Below are positions 8,683 to 17,414 of a stretch of DNA of 64,000 nucleotides, piece by piece. Both the position numbers and the translations under genes were made by a program. Below the pieces are notes generated by a model that was not told where the DNA came from, did no database searches, and saw only the letters and a program-made list of their open reading frames with translations. The DNA is from Thermithiobacillus plumbiphilus (GTDB taxonomy: Bacteria > Pseudomonadota > Gammaproteobacteria > Acidithiobacillales > Thermithiobacillaceae): NCBI RefSeq assembly GCF_038070005.1, contig NZ_JBBPCO010000009.1, positions 62,001 to 126,000 of the forward strand, written 5' to 3'. Numbering within the stretch: position 1 is the first letter of the stretch; each line of letters starts with the position of its first letter.

Positions 8683-10538
8683 TTGTCCAGATAGACGATG
8701 ATGCTGTCACCGGGCCGGAGTTGCCATTTTTCACTGATGCGGTTCCAGGTCAGCAACTCATGGAAGGCAACATTGAAGCGTCTGGCGATGCTCCAGAGGG
8801 TATCACCGATTTGAACGACATAGGTGACCTGCTTGCGCGGCATGGACTGACCCGGGAAGCGGCCATCGTTACCAGATCCTGCCGTGGCGCGCGGGGCGGC
8901 AATCGCGCCGAATCCGGTATTGCTGTCTGCCACAACCAATCTCTGGCCAGCACGAATCGGCTGGTCGGGATCGAGCCGGTTCCAGCGACGCAGGTCCTCC
9001 AGGGAGACATTGGCGTTCTGGGCGATGCGATAAAGGGTTTCGCCGGCCTTGACCACCACCTCGCGGACCTTGCTGGGGCTCTTGCTGGGCGCGCTATCAC
9101 TGGCATCGGCAATCAGGCTGGTCGTTGTCCTGGTCTTTCCGTGCAGCAGGCGGGAAAGAAAGCCAGCGGAAACGCGCTCGGGTGTTTCTGAAGAAGCCAG
9201 CAGCGGGTTACGCGCAGTTTGCCCGGCATTGCCGGGGTTGGCTCTTTCGCCTGTCTGGCCGGGAAGGGATGCCAGGAAACTGCTGGGATAACGTACCGGG
9301 CCCTGGCGCACCAGCAGGGTCTCCCCTGCCCGGAAAGTCTTTCTCTCGCGAGGATTCTGCTTCTTGAGCTGCTCGACGTCCATGCCGTAGCGCTTTGCCA
9401 CCGAGGCCAGGGTTTCCCCCTTGGCCAGCACGTGTCGTTCCCAGGGGGCCTTGTCTTCCGGGGCAAGTTCAGCCAGCGCCGTGGTGAAGTCCTTGAGCTT
9501 GTCCTTGGGAATCGCAAGCTGGAACTCGCGGTCTGGCGGCGTGGAAAACTGACGCAGGCCGGGATTCAGGCGCTTGAGCTCGTCCACCGGCATTTGCAGC
9601 AATGTCGCGGCCACGCCCAGATCAAGGGATTCCTGAATCGGCACCGCCGCGATCATCTCCTTTGCCGGGATGTCCGGCAGGGTGATGCCACAGAAGACCG
9701 GATCCTTTACCAGTTGCGCCAAGCCCAGCAGGCGCGGTACGTAGTCCCTTGTTTCCTTGGGCAGGTCCAGGCTCCAGAAGTCGGTGGGCAGGCCGGCCGC
9801 CGCATTCTTGCGTACCGCACTGCGTACCCGTCCCTCGCCGGCGTTATAGGCCGCGATCGCGAGATACCAGTCTCCGTCGAAGAACTTGTTCAGATAGCTG
9901 AGATAATCGAGCGCTGCATTGGTCGAGGAGGCGACGTCCCGGCGCCGGTCCATCCAGTCGTCGGCGCTGAGTCCAAAGCGTCCTGCGGTCAGGGGAATGA
10001 ACTGCCAGAGCCCGGAGGCATGGCTGCGCGAGTAGGCAAAGGGATGAAAGCCGCTCTCGATGGCCGGTAGCAGCGCCAGTTCCATCGGCAGATTGCGGGC
10101 CTTTACTTCCTGGCTGACAGGATAGAGAAAGGGGCGGGCACGTTCGAAAATGGCCGTAATCAGCTTGGGACGCTGGCTGTAGTACTCGCGCCAGTAGTCC
10201 ACTTCCGCACGATCGATTTCGCTGATCCCGAACCCGGGCCGCAACTGCTTCCACATCGTGTCGTCGCCGGATTTCACCGGCGCGGTGTTGGCCTGGGTTT
10301 GGGCGAGGGCGGCAATGTCTTCCCCGCGGACCTTCGACGTGCCGGGAGAACCGTCCCTTGCGGATGCGGGCTGACCGCTGACCACCGTGGTACTTGTTGC
10401 CTGTTGTCCGGATAGTTGGCCGGCTGCCGACATCTGGGCATTTTCCAGGGTCTGTGACGCCGTTGGCGAACTGGTGCTTTCGACATGAGCGCAGGCGCCC
10501 AGTCCGAGTGCGGGTATCAGAATCCACAAGGGACGCAT
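8679..10538 (-). CDS. mltD: Membrane-bound lytic murein transglycosylase D with three LysM domains
   Basis: MltD cleaves peptidoglycan glycan strands and leaves 1,6-anhydro ends. The 619-residue product starts with a lipoprotein signal (LGLGACAH, Cys16). A disordered linker follows, then an SLT domain (about residues 150-265) with the catalytic glutamate in LLPAIESGFHPFA and the motifs SGLWQFIP and AAYNAGEGRV. Three LysM domains (about 370-412, 495-540 and 573-618) each show the GETL or GDTL core. A GGAGG ribosome site lies inside the end of the small gene upstream. The four-base overlap with the SBP gene suggests translational coupling. Confidence 0.94.
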   Translation of the reverse strand: MRPLWILIPALGLGACAHVESTSSPTASQTLENAQMSAAGQLSGQQATSTTVVSGQPASARDGSPGTSKVRGEDIAALAQTQANTAPVKSGDDTMWKQLRPGFGISEIDRAEVDYWREYYSQRPKLITAIFERARPFLYPVSQEVKARNLPMELALLPAIESGFHPFAYSRSHASGLWQFIPLTAGRFGLSADDWMDRRRDVASSTNAALDYLSYLNKFFDGDWYLAIAAYNAGEGRVRSAVRKNAAAGLPTDFWSLDLPKETRDYVPRLLGLAQLVKDPVFCGITLPDIPAKEMIAAVPIQESLDLGVAATLLQMPVDELKRLNPGLRQFSTPPDREFQLAIPKDKLKDFTTALAELAPEDKAPWERHVLAKGETLASVAKRYGMDVEQLKKQNPRERKTFRAGETLLVRQGPVRYPSSFLASLPGQTGERANPGNAGQTARNPLLASSETPERVSAGFLSRLLHGKTRTTTSLIADASDSAPSKSPSKVREVVVKAGETLYRIAQNANVSLEDLRRWNRLDPDQPIRAGQRLVVADSNTGFGAIAAPRATAGSGNDGRFPGQSMPRKQVTYVVQIGDTLWSIARRFNVAFHELLTWNRISEKWQLRPGDSIIVYLDK

Positions 10539-10874
10539 TTATTTTCCTCCCAGAACCTCGACGATGCGGGCACGAGCCCAGTCCGGAATGGCAAAGTTGG
10601 CCAGAATCCTGGCTTCCGCCGGGCTGAGCAGGGCAAACTCACTGCCCCTGCCTGGCAAGCCACCAATCTCGATGCAGATCTCGTCGCTCTCGGTTCTTTC
10701 TATACGTTGTGTGTGTTGCTGGCTCGCACAAAGCCGCTGGCTCAGGCCGAGCAGGCGATGGAACGAGCGATAGGCGCCCAGGCCCGGCTCCCGGGTGAGC
10801 AGTAAGTAATGTCTGTTCTTTGAAACGCGGCCCCGGCCCAAATCGGTCAGCAGGCTGTATTTGTCGGTCTTCAT
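10539..10874 (-). CDS. Hypothetical protein upstream of mltD
   Basis: I do not recognise this 111-residue basic protein. It has no signal peptide or membrane segment. Its stop codon abuts the mltD start and its last codons supply the GGAGG site for mltD, so it may be coupled to it. No clear ribosome site precedes its own ATG, and other frames are also open here. It may be a real short gene or a chance frame. Confidence 0.45.
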   Translation of the reverse strand: MKTDKYSLLTDLGRGRVSKNRHYLLLTREPGLGAYRSFHRLLGLSQRLCASQQHTQRIERTESDEICIEIGGLPGRGSEFALLSPAEARILANFAIPDWARARIVEVLGGK

Positions 10875-10923
10875 GGATCAGTGGCTACTTGTGATGCATC
10901 CGGCCCATACCGAAATTTTTCTA

Positions 10924-11979
10924 CTACTCCCCCGGCCGGGTGATGTCGAGAGACAAAGGCCCGAGATTGGAAGAGTATGCAGTTGGAATGCGCTTACCCG
11001 GGTATATATAGTTGAATGCCTGCCTTGCGGCAATGGCCGCTTCGCTAAAAGCTGTAAGGATCAGCTTGTTCTTGCCGGGATAGCTGGCGAGGTCGCCAAT
11101 GACGAAAAGCCGGGGCTTTGGACTTTCCATGCTGTCCGGCTGGACGGGAATGCCACCCTGCTTGAGGGATAGATCCCATTCCTTGATGGGCCCGAGCGCC
11201 GCGCCATAGCCCAGCAGCGGCAGGAAGAGATCTGTCTCGACCTGGCGATCCGCAGTCCCATAGCCCTTGAGAACTGCCGAAGCCAGTGCCGGCTCGCCCT
11301 GCAGGGCACTGACCGTATAGGGCACATGGACGCGGATGCGTCCGCTCTGGCGCAAGTTCTGGAATGACTCTGTCTGGCCTGGGGCGGGTTCGAAGGCGTC
11401 CTTGCGATGCACGAGATTGACCTCGCAGGCGCCATGCCTGGCCGCGATGATGGCGGCTTCGACGGCCTGTGGGCCCGCGCCCTGGATCAGCACCCGCCGG
11501 TCCTGCCAGTCCCGCACCGATTGCGGATGATACAGGACTTCTCCGCGCGTCTCGAACTGTTCCAGTGCGGTGCAGCGCGGCTTCTTGGGCGCAAATGCGC
11601 CAATGCCGCCGGCCAGCACCACTGCCCGCGCCTGCCATTGGCGGGTCTGTGTACCCACGGTCCAGTTATCATCCCTGAATTCGAGCCTGCTGACCTGCTC
11701 GCCCCAGTGATAATCCGGCTCGAAGACCTCGGCCTGGATCTGTAGCTGCCTGACGAGATCCTGGGCCAGGATCTGCGGAATTCCCGGGATGTCGTAGATA
11801 TATTTTTCCGGATAGAGGGCGCTGAGTTGCCCCCCGGCCTGGGGCAGGGCGTCGACCAGCAGACTGCGCATGCCGTGCATCCCGGCCTGAAAGATCATGT
11901 GCAGACCTGCCGGGCCACCGCCAATGATGATAATATCCGGATCTTTCCGCACGCTTGCTACCTCGACAGGGTGATTCAT
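10924..11979 (-). CDS. Ferredoxin/flavodoxin-NADP+ reductase, thioredoxin-reductase-like type
   Basis: This flavoprotein moves electrons between NADPH and ferredoxin. The 351-residue product has the FAD motif IIIGGGPAGLHM near residue 18, an NADPH-binding RVLIQGAGPQAVEA near residue 165, and the C-terminal FAD motif LFVIGDLASYPG. It has the thioredoxin-reductase fold but lacks the CxxC disulfide, as expected for the TrxR-like FNR class. The start codon ATG 11979 overlaps the divergent gltX start. A GTG at 11952 is an alternative start that keeps the whole FAD domain. Confidence 0.88.
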   Translation of the reverse strand: MNHPVEVASVRKDPDIIIIGGGPAGLHMIFQAGMHGMRSLLVDALPQAGGQLSALYPEKYIYDIPGIPQILAQDLVRQLQIQAEVFEPDYHWGEQVSRLEFRDDNWTVGTQTRQWQARAVVLAGGIGAFAPKKPRCTALEQFETRGEVLYHPQSVRDWQDRRVLIQGAGPQAVEAAIIAARHGACEVNLVHRKDAFEPAPGQTESFQNLRQSGRIRVHVPYTVSALQGEPALASAVLKGYGTADRQVETDLFLPLLGYGAALGPIKEWDLSLKQGGIPVQPDSMESPKPRLFVIGDLASYPGKNKLILTAFSEAAIAARQAFNYIYPGKRIPTAYSSNLGPLSLDITRPGE

Positions 11980-13387
11980 GACCGTTCGAACCCGTTTCGC
12001 TCCCAGCCCGACCGGCTATCTGCATATTGGTGGGGCCCGTACCGCACTCTACTCCTGGCTGCACGCCCGCCATCATGGCGGCCAGTTTGTGCTGCGCATC
12101 GAGGATACGGATCTCGAGCGGTCCACGCCAGAGTCCGTACAGGCCATTCTCGAGGGCATGGACTGGCTGGAACTGAACTGGGACGAGGGGCCATATTACC
12201 AGACCCAGCGCTTCGACCGGTATCGGGAGGTGATCCAGGCCTTGCTTGCCGAGAACAAGGCCTATCGTTGCTACTGCACGAAAGAAGAGCTTGAGCAGAT
12301 GCGTGAGGGCCAGCGCGCCCGCGGTGAGAAGCCACGCTACAGTGGGCTCTGTCGGGACCGTCATGCGCCGCGCGAGGGTGTGGAGCCCGTGATCCGCTTT
12401 CGTAGCCCCGACGAGGGCGAGACCGTGGTGGATGACCTGATCCATGGCCGGGTGGTGTTTCGTAACAGCGAGCTGGATGACCTGATCATCGCCCGCGGCG
12501 ATGGCACCCCGACCTACAACTTCACGGTGGTGGTGGACGACTGGGATATGGCGATCACCCATGTCATTCGCGGTGACGATCATCTCAACAACACGCCGCG
12601 CCAGATCCAGATCCTCCAGGCCCTGGGGGCAACGCCGCCGACCTACGCGCATGTGCCGATGATCCTGGGGCCGGACAAGCAGAAGATGTCCAAGCGCCAT
12701 GGCGCGGTGAGCGTGGTGCAGTATCGCGATGAGGGCTACCTGCCCGAGGCCCTGCTGAATTATCTGGTGCGGCTGGGCTGGTCGCATGGGGATCAGGAAG
12801 TGTTTTCGATGGCCGAGATGATCGAGTACTTCCGCATCGAGAACGTGAACAAGGCGGCCTCGGTGTTCAACCCGGAGAAACTGCTCTGGTTGAATGCGCA
12901 TCACATAAAGCACGCGGACCCGGCGCGGCTGGCCGAACGCCTGCGGCCGTTTCTGGCCAGGCTCGGAGCCGGGAACCTGGATGGCGGCCCTGACCTGGTC
13001 GAAGTGGTCAGAATCCAGCAGGAGCGGGCCAGGACCCTGGTGGAAATGGCGGAGAACAGCCGCTTTTTCTATCTGGCGCCCACCGAGTACGAGCCCAAGG
13101 ATGCTGCCAAGCATTTGAACTCGGAAGCGCTTCCAGTGATCGAAGCCCTCAGGGAGCGGCTGGGCCAGCAGGATGACTGGCGGCCCGAGTCCCTGCATGA
13201 GCAGATCAACGCGCTGGCTGAATATTTACAGGTAAAGCTGGGCAAGGTAGCCCAGCCCCTGCGCGTGGCCCTGGCCGGACGTGCGGTCTCGCCACCCATC
13301 GACATGACCCTGTCCTTGCTGGGCAAGGCGGAAACGCTGGCCCGCCTGGATCAGGCTTTGCATCATATTGGATCAACGGCTGATTAG
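11978..13387 (+). CDS. gltX: Glutamyl-tRNA synthetase
   Basis: The enzyme charges tRNA-Glu with glutamate. The 469-residue product shows the class I signatures: TRFAPSPTGYLHIGG at the N-terminus (HIGH variant) and KMSKRHG near residue 240. A cysteine cluster CYCT...C...H follows at about residues 98-128. Length matches bacterial GluRS. AGGGTGA upstream may act as ribosome site, inside the divergent FNR gene. The start cannot move downstream without losing the catalytic motif, so the overlap of the two start codons is real unless the FNR gene starts later. Confidence 0.97.
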   Translation: MTVRTRFAPSPTGYLHIGGARTALYSWLHARHHGGQFVLRIEDTDLERSTPESVQAILEGMDWLELNWDEGPYYQTQRFDRYREVIQALLAENKAYRCYCTKEELEQMREGQRARGEKPRYSGLCRDRHAPREGVEPVIRFRSPDEGETVVDDLIHGRVVFRNSELDDLIIARGDGTPTYNFTVVVDDWDMAITHVIRGDDHLNNTPRQIQILQALGATPPTYAHVPMILGPDKQKMSKRHGAVSVVQYRDEGYLPEALLNYLVRLGWSHGDQEVFSMAEMIEYFRIENVNKAASVFNPEKLLWLNAHHIKHADPARLAERLRPFLARLGAGNLDGGPDLVEVVRIQQERARTLVEMAENSRFFYLAPTEYEPKDAAKHLNSEALPVIEALRERLGQQDDWRPESLHEQINALAEYLQVKLGKVAQPLRVALAGRAVSPPIDMTLSLLGKAETLARLDQALHHIGSTAD

Positions 13388-13426
13388 GACGCCTTCCTGC
13401 GTCCTCCCTCCGCCCGGGCCCTGAGT

Positions 13427-13452
13427 TAGAACCTTTGTCTAGAACCTTTGTC
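13427..13452 (+). repeat. Tandem 13-bp direct repeat upstream of a small gene
   Basis: TAGAACCTTTGTC occurs twice head to tail (13427-13439 and 13440-13452). It lies about 90 bases before the small gene at 13543, where a regulator site could act. No function is evident from sequence. Confidence 0.6.
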
Positions 13453-13542
13453 GGAATTGCTTGTCCAAGTGCGCATAGCTTGCGTGAATTCTCATCCTTT
13501 TGAGCGCCCAGTCACTGGAGCGTCCCTGTACAGGAGAAGGAT

Positions 13543-13779
13543 ATGGCCAGAACCGCTTATCCAAAGCTTTCCCAGGAGAAATATCCCACCATCGACCCCA
13601 AGGTCGAGATGAGTGCTGCGGAGGCAAAGAAGATTCTCGATTACCTGGATACCCAGGATTATGCCGCGGATGCTGCCCTGCGCATCAACGTTGCCGAGTT
13701 TCACCAGCTGCTGTCCTGCTTCGTGTCGCTGTATGTCGAGTGCAAGCAGGCCCAGGAGGCGGATGCCGCCATCCATTAG
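13543..13779 (+). CDS. Small conserved-looking hypothetical protein, 78 residues
   Basis: I do not recognise a family. The product begins MARTAYPKLSQEKYPT, is mildly acidic and predicted mostly helical, with two central cysteines (in LLSCF and VECKQ). It has an AGGAGAAGGAT ribosome site just upstream and its own terminator 18 bases downstream. It therefore looks like a genuine monocistronic gene rather than a chance frame. Confidence 0.72.
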   Translation: MARTAYPKLSQEKYPTIDPKVEMSAAEAKKILDYLDTQDYAADAALRINVAEFHQLLSCFVSLYVECKQAQEADAAIH

Positions 13780-13796
13780 GCAATGGAAGACACATG

Positions 13797-13830
13797 AAAG
13801 CCCACCCGCTCAGGCGCGTGGGCTTTTTCG
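13797..13830 (+). terminator. Intrinsic terminator after the 78-residue gene
   Basis: AAAGCCCAC (13797-13805) pairs with GTGGGCTTT (13818-13826), followed by further T residues. It could also serve the convergent small gene that ends at 13857. Confidence 0.8.
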
Positions 13831-13856
13831 TTTCTACAGGCTCAGGAAGCGAGCTG

Positions 13857-14078
13857 CTACAGAGAGTATCCCGCGATCAGTGCCAGGATCAGCAGAACGA
13901 CGCCGACCCAGAGAATGATTGGCTTGGATAAGGTGCTTCTGCCTGGGCTGTGCCTGGATGGCATGGAGTTCGCTGCCATGCCGTCTGCAGGTCCGGGAAT
14001 GTCGTTGACCCCCATGTTCATTTCCCGATCCTCTCCATCCTCCGCGACGTTGGTGCCTGAGTGGCCATGCTTGTTCAT
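13857..14078 (-). CDS. Small tail-anchored membrane protein, 73 residues
   Basis: The product starts MNKHGHSGTNV, is hydrophilic for about 50 residues, and ends in a single membrane segment (about residues 53-71, IILWVGVVLLILALIAGYS). This is a C-tail-anchored layout. The ATG at 14078 is chosen because an AGAGGAG ribosome site lies just upstream; a longer reading from 14159 has no such site. No family is recognised. Confidence 0.6.
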   Translation of the reverse strand: MNKHGHSGTNVAEDGEDREMNMGVNDIPGPADGMAANSMPSRHSPGRSTLSKPIILWVGVVLLILALIAGYSL

Positions 14079-14180
14079 GGATTGCTCCTCTGAAGGATAA
14101 GGATGGTACCGTGCAAGTTTTGGAGTGGCGTGCCTCGGGGAAGTTCCTGCGAGCGGCATCCAGGGGGATGGCTACTCAGG

Positions 14181-14219
14181 TTGACTTATCCTGATCGGCA
14201 TCCGATATTTGTAGGATAA
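14181..14219 (+). promoter_or_regulatory. Probable promoter with nested inverted repeat before the PAS kinase
   Basis: TTGACT (14181-14186) and GATATT (14204-14209) are spaced by 17 bases. They are interleaved with a dyad TTATCCT (14186-14192)/AGGATAA (14213-14219) and an inner ATCGG-CAT-CCGAT stem. The overlap suggests an operator, but no regulator can be named. Confidence 0.45.
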
Positions 14220-14246
14220 ACATAACAAGTACAACTGGGGGAAGCC

Positions 14247-15806
14247 ATGGGCAATGGAGCCGGTTTCGCGGAGGAAGATGTGCTTGTCCGGCAGCTTGCG
14301 GACGACCGGTTTCAGGCGGGTTTCAGGCTTGCCGCGGTCGGACTGGCACATGCCGGACCGGATGGGCGCCTGCTCGAGGTCAATGGGACGTTTGCCAGCC
14401 TGCTCGGCAGGTCTGTCGAGGACCTGACAGGATGCTTGCTTGCAGAGCTGCTGCACCCGGAGGATCTTGGCGTGATGGATGAGTTGGCTGGCCTGCATTT
14501 CCAGGGCCAGCGGCAGACCTCCCTGGTTCTGCGCCTGCATCACCGGGATGAGGGCTGGTTGTGGGCAAGATTGGCGGTTTCCCTACTGTCCGGACCCTGT
14601 GGTGAACTTCTATGCTATATCCTGGCCCTGGAGGATGGGACCGCATGGCGACAGATCGAGCGGGCCCTGCAACGGACCACCATCTGCCGTGACAGGATTC
14701 TGGGGCACGCCAGCAACGCCATTTTCATTCTGGATGGCGCGGGCAGCTTTACCAGCGGAAATCCTGCAGGGCAGGGGATGACCGGGTTCTGCATGGATGA
14801 TCTGGCTGGCCGGCATTTTTCCGCCCTCTGGCCCGAGGCTGAGTGGCCGAGGATCGAGCAGGTGTTTGGAGAGGTCCTGAGCGCCGGAAGGCCGGCCAGC
14901 CTGTCTGAAGTCCGCCTGCAGCATCGCGAGGGCTATCCGGTCACCGTCAGTCTGTATCTCGATCCGGTGCTGGAAGCGGGGCAGGTGATGCGGCTGATCT
15001 GCGTGCTCAATGCCCCGGCGGCCCAGCCGCTCCATGATTACCAGCGTGTCGAAGACGAGATTCGCCGGCTGAACGTGGAGCTCGAGCAGCGGGTCTCCGA
15101 GCGCACGGCCCAGCTCAGCGCGGTCAACCAGGAACTGGAAGCCTTCTGTTACTCCGTTTCCCACGATCTGCGCGCGCCCTTGCGCGCCATCAATGGCTTC
15201 AGCCAGGCGCTCGCGGAAGACTGCAAGGGCGCCCTGTCCAGAGAGGGCGAGCTGCATCTGGGCCGCATCTGCCAGGCTACCCAGCGCATGGGGCAGTTGA
15301 TCGAGGACCTCCTGAAGCTTTCCCGGATGACGCGTAGCGAGATGTGCCGGGAGTGGGTGAATCTGAGCACCCTGGCGCGCAGTATCTGCGCCGATTTGCG
15401 CACCCGCCAGCCGGAGCGGCAGGTGGCGTGCGTCATTGCCCCCAATGTGGTCGCGCACGGCGATCCCCGGCTCCTGCACATCGTGCTGGAAAACCTGCTG
15501 GGCAACGCCTGGAAATTCACTGGCAAGAAGCCCGCTGCGAGCGTGGAGTTCGGCAGCAGCATCATCGATGGCCGGCGTACATTCTTTGTGCAGGACGATG
15601 GAGCCGGCTTTGACATGAACTACGCCGACAAGCTCTTTGGTGCCTTTCAGCGGCTGCACGGATACAATGAATTCGAAGGCACCGGCATCGGGCTGGCGAC
15701 CGCCCAGCGCATCATTCATCGTCATGGTGGTCAGATCTGGGGAGAGGGGGAGATTGGCAAGGGCGCCACTTTCTACTTTACCGTCAAGGACTGCGTGGAT
15801 CGTTGA
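14247..15806 (+). CDS. PAS-domain sensor histidine kinase (orphan)
   Basis: This 519-residue cytoplasmic protein has two PAS-like sensor regions (about residues 20-130 and 150-255), a coiled coil (about 270-305), and a phosphoacceptor H-box SVSHDLRAPLR near residue 311. The HATPase domain has N-box ENLLGNAWKF and G-boxes DDGAGFD and GTGIGLA. The kinase core resembles the bacteriophytochrome-type family. No membrane segment is predicted. No response regulator lies next to it, so its partner is unknown. A TGGGGGA site precedes ATG 14247. The stop codon touches the thiL region, so the two may be cotranscribed. Confidence 0.9.
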   Translation: MGNGAGFAEEDVLVRQLADDRFQAGFRLAAVGLAHAGPDGRLLEVNGTFASLLGRSVEDLTGCLLAELLHPEDLGVMDELAGLHFQGQRQTSLVLRLHHRDEGWLWARLAVSLLSGPCGELLCYILALEDGTAWRQIERALQRTTICRDRILGHASNAIFILDGAGSFTSGNPAGQGMTGFCMDDLAGRHFSALWPEAEWPRIEQVFGEVLSAGRPASLSEVRLQHREGYPVTVSLYLDPVLEAGQVMRLICVLNAPAAQPLHDYQRVEDEIRRLNVELEQRVSERTAQLSAVNQELEAFCYSVSHDLRAPLRAINGFSQALAEDCKGALSREGELHLGRICQATQRMGQLIEDLLKLSRMTRSEMCREWVNLSTLARSICADLRTRQPERQVACVIAPNVVAHGDPRLLHIVLENLLGNAWKFTGKKPAASVEFGSSIIDGRRTFFVQDDGAGFDMNYADKLFGAFQRLHGYNEFEGTGIGLATAQRIIHRHGGQIWGEGEIGKGATFYFTVKDCVDR

Positions 15807-15844
15807 TGCCTCTCGGCCTTGGGCCCCATATTCGAGGAGAAGCC

Positions 15845-16930
15845 TTGTCCTGCCAGGAATTCAGCCTGATCCGCCACATCATGGCCGAGCATGCGGGTGC
15901 CCGGCGCGCTGATGTCGATGTCGGCATCGGTGATGATGCTGCCGTGCTGCATTGCCCGGACCCTGGGCAGGACCTGATCAGCAGCGTGGACACCCTGGTG
16001 GCCGGCCGGCATTTCTTTGCGGATGCCGATCCTGCCGGGCTGGGCCACAAGGCCCTGGCGGTCAACCTCAGCGACCTGGCGGCCATGGGTGCCAGGCCTG
16101 CCTGGGCGCTGCTCAGTCTTTCCCTCCCGGACAAGGCGCCGGAAGGTCTGAATGATTGCTGGCCAGGCTGCTGGTTGCAGGCCTTCATGACTGGCATGGA
16201 TGCCCTGGCCCAAAGGCACGGGGTTGGCATCGTGGGTGGCGACACGGTGGCCTGTGATACGCTCCAGATCAGCATTACCGCGCTAGGCTGGGCGGCCAGG
16301 GGGCGGGCCATCAGGCGATCCGGCGCGCAGCCGGGGGACCGGATCTGGGTATCCGGCTCCTTGGGCGGAGCGGCTGCTGCCCTGCGAACCATTTATGCCG
16401 AAAGGGTTCAGACAGAATTCCTGCCGATCCAGTGGCGTGCGGCGGAATGGCATTATTTGTGTCAGCGCCTGGAACGGCCCGAACCGCGGCTGGCGCTGGG
16501 TCAGGCCTTGCTTGAAGAGGGGCTGGCGCATGCCATGCTGGACATTTCCGATGGCTTGCTGGCAGATCTCGGGCATTTGCTGGCGGCATCCGATGCCCAT
16601 GCCCGGCTTGAGTTGGGGGATCTGCCCCTCGCGGAACCGCTGCGCAGGCTGCGGCCCAGCGCGCCAGACCTGGTGCGCGAGCTGGCTCTGGCTGGGGGAG
16701 ATGACTATGAACTGTGTTTCACGGCGCCCGCAAGTGCGGATGCTGAGCTCGCAGCGCTTGCTGCCCGGCTCGACCTGCCCTTGAGCTGCGTCGGCCGGAT
16801 TACAAATATTGGTGGCGCGCCTGGCCAGAACCCGCTGGCCGACGCCCGTCACCGAATGGAGCTTTGGGAAGGCGATGTGCGCCTGCCCATGCCCGAGCGC
16901 CTTGGTTATGAACACTTCACCGCGTCCTAG
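15845..16930 (+). CDS. thiL: Thiamine-monophosphate kinase
   Basis: ThiL phosphorylates thiamine monophosphate to the diphosphate cofactor. The product has the ThiL hallmarks GIGDDAAVL, the SVDTLVAGRHFF motif, ALAVNLSDLAAMGA, DISDGLLADLGH and GGDDYELCF. I place the start at TTG 15845 because GAGGAG sits five bases upstream and homology begins with EFSLI. An in-frame ATG at 15806, touching the kinase stop codon, is the alternative and would add 13 poorly supported residues. It overlaps pgpA by 23 bases at its 3' end. Confidence 0.94.
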   Translation: MSCQEFSLIRHIMAEHAGARRADVDVGIGDDAAVLHCPDPGQDLISSVDTLVAGRHFFADADPAGLGHKALAVNLSDLAAMGARPAWALLSLSLPDKAPEGLNDCWPGCWLQAFMTGMDALAQRHGVGIVGGDTVACDTLQISITALGWAARGRAIRRSGAQPGDRIWVSGSLGGAAAALRTIYAERVQTEFLPIQWRAAEWHYLCQRLERPEPRLALGQALLEEGLAHAMLDISDGLLADLGHLLAASDAHARLELGDLPLAEPLRRLRPSAPDLVRELALAGGDDYELCFTAPASADAELAALAARLDLPLSCVGRITNIGGAPGQNPLADARHRMELWEGDVRLPMPERLGYEHFTAS

Positions 16931-17414
16931 TCACTGGTCGCACTGGCTGGCCACCGGCTTTGGCAGCGGGCTGGTGCCCTGGATTCCGGGCACCGTCGGC
17001 ACCATCACCGCCATTCCCCTGTATCTGCTGCTGCAACCCAACTGGGTGCTTTATACCCTGGTACTCATTGGCATGATGATGCTGGGCCCCTGGATTTGCG
17101 CCAGAACCGCGCATGATTTTGGCGGAGTGGATACCGAAAACATCGTCAGGCGCCTGAAACTGGCCTCGGACCATCAGGCCATCGTCTGGGATGAGTGGGT
17201 CGGGTTGCTGATCACGCTCTGGACGGTACCCTTTACGATCAAATCGCTGGTTCTCGGCTTTGTCCTGTTCCGGTTCTTCGATATGGTCAAGCCCTGGCCG
17301 ATCTACTGGTTCGACCGCAATGTCCACGGTGGTCTGGGCACCATGCTGGATGATGTGCTGGCGGGCATCGGCGCGGCCCTGGCCCTGCATTATCTGTTGC
17401 CATACTGGCCATGA
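16908..17414 (+). CDS. pgpA: Phosphatidylglycerophosphatase A
   Basis: PgpA removes phosphate from phosphatidylglycerol phosphate in the inner membrane. The 168-residue product carries the family motifs SGLVPWIPGTVGT and DEWVGLLI. It also has FRFFDMVKPWPI and the GGLGTMLDDVLAG metal-site motif near the C-terminus. Three to four membrane segments are predicted. Starting at ATG 16908 gives the usual length (E. coli 172) and a 23-base overlap with thiL. The thiL-pgpA order is common in proteobacteria. Confidence 0.95.
   Translation: MNTSPRPSHWSHWLATGFGSGLVPWIPGTVGTITAIPLYLLLQPNWVLYTLVLIGMMMLGPWICARTAHDFGGVDTENIVRRLKLASDHQAIVWDEWVGLLITLWTVPFTIKSLVLGFVLFRFFDMVKPWPIYWFDRNVHGGLGTMLDDVLAGIGAALALHYLLPYWP

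Noticed and set aside
11669-13198. Minus-strand frame of 509 codons opposite gltX
   Set aside because: It overlaps both gltX and the reductase. The composition is that of a shadow frame.
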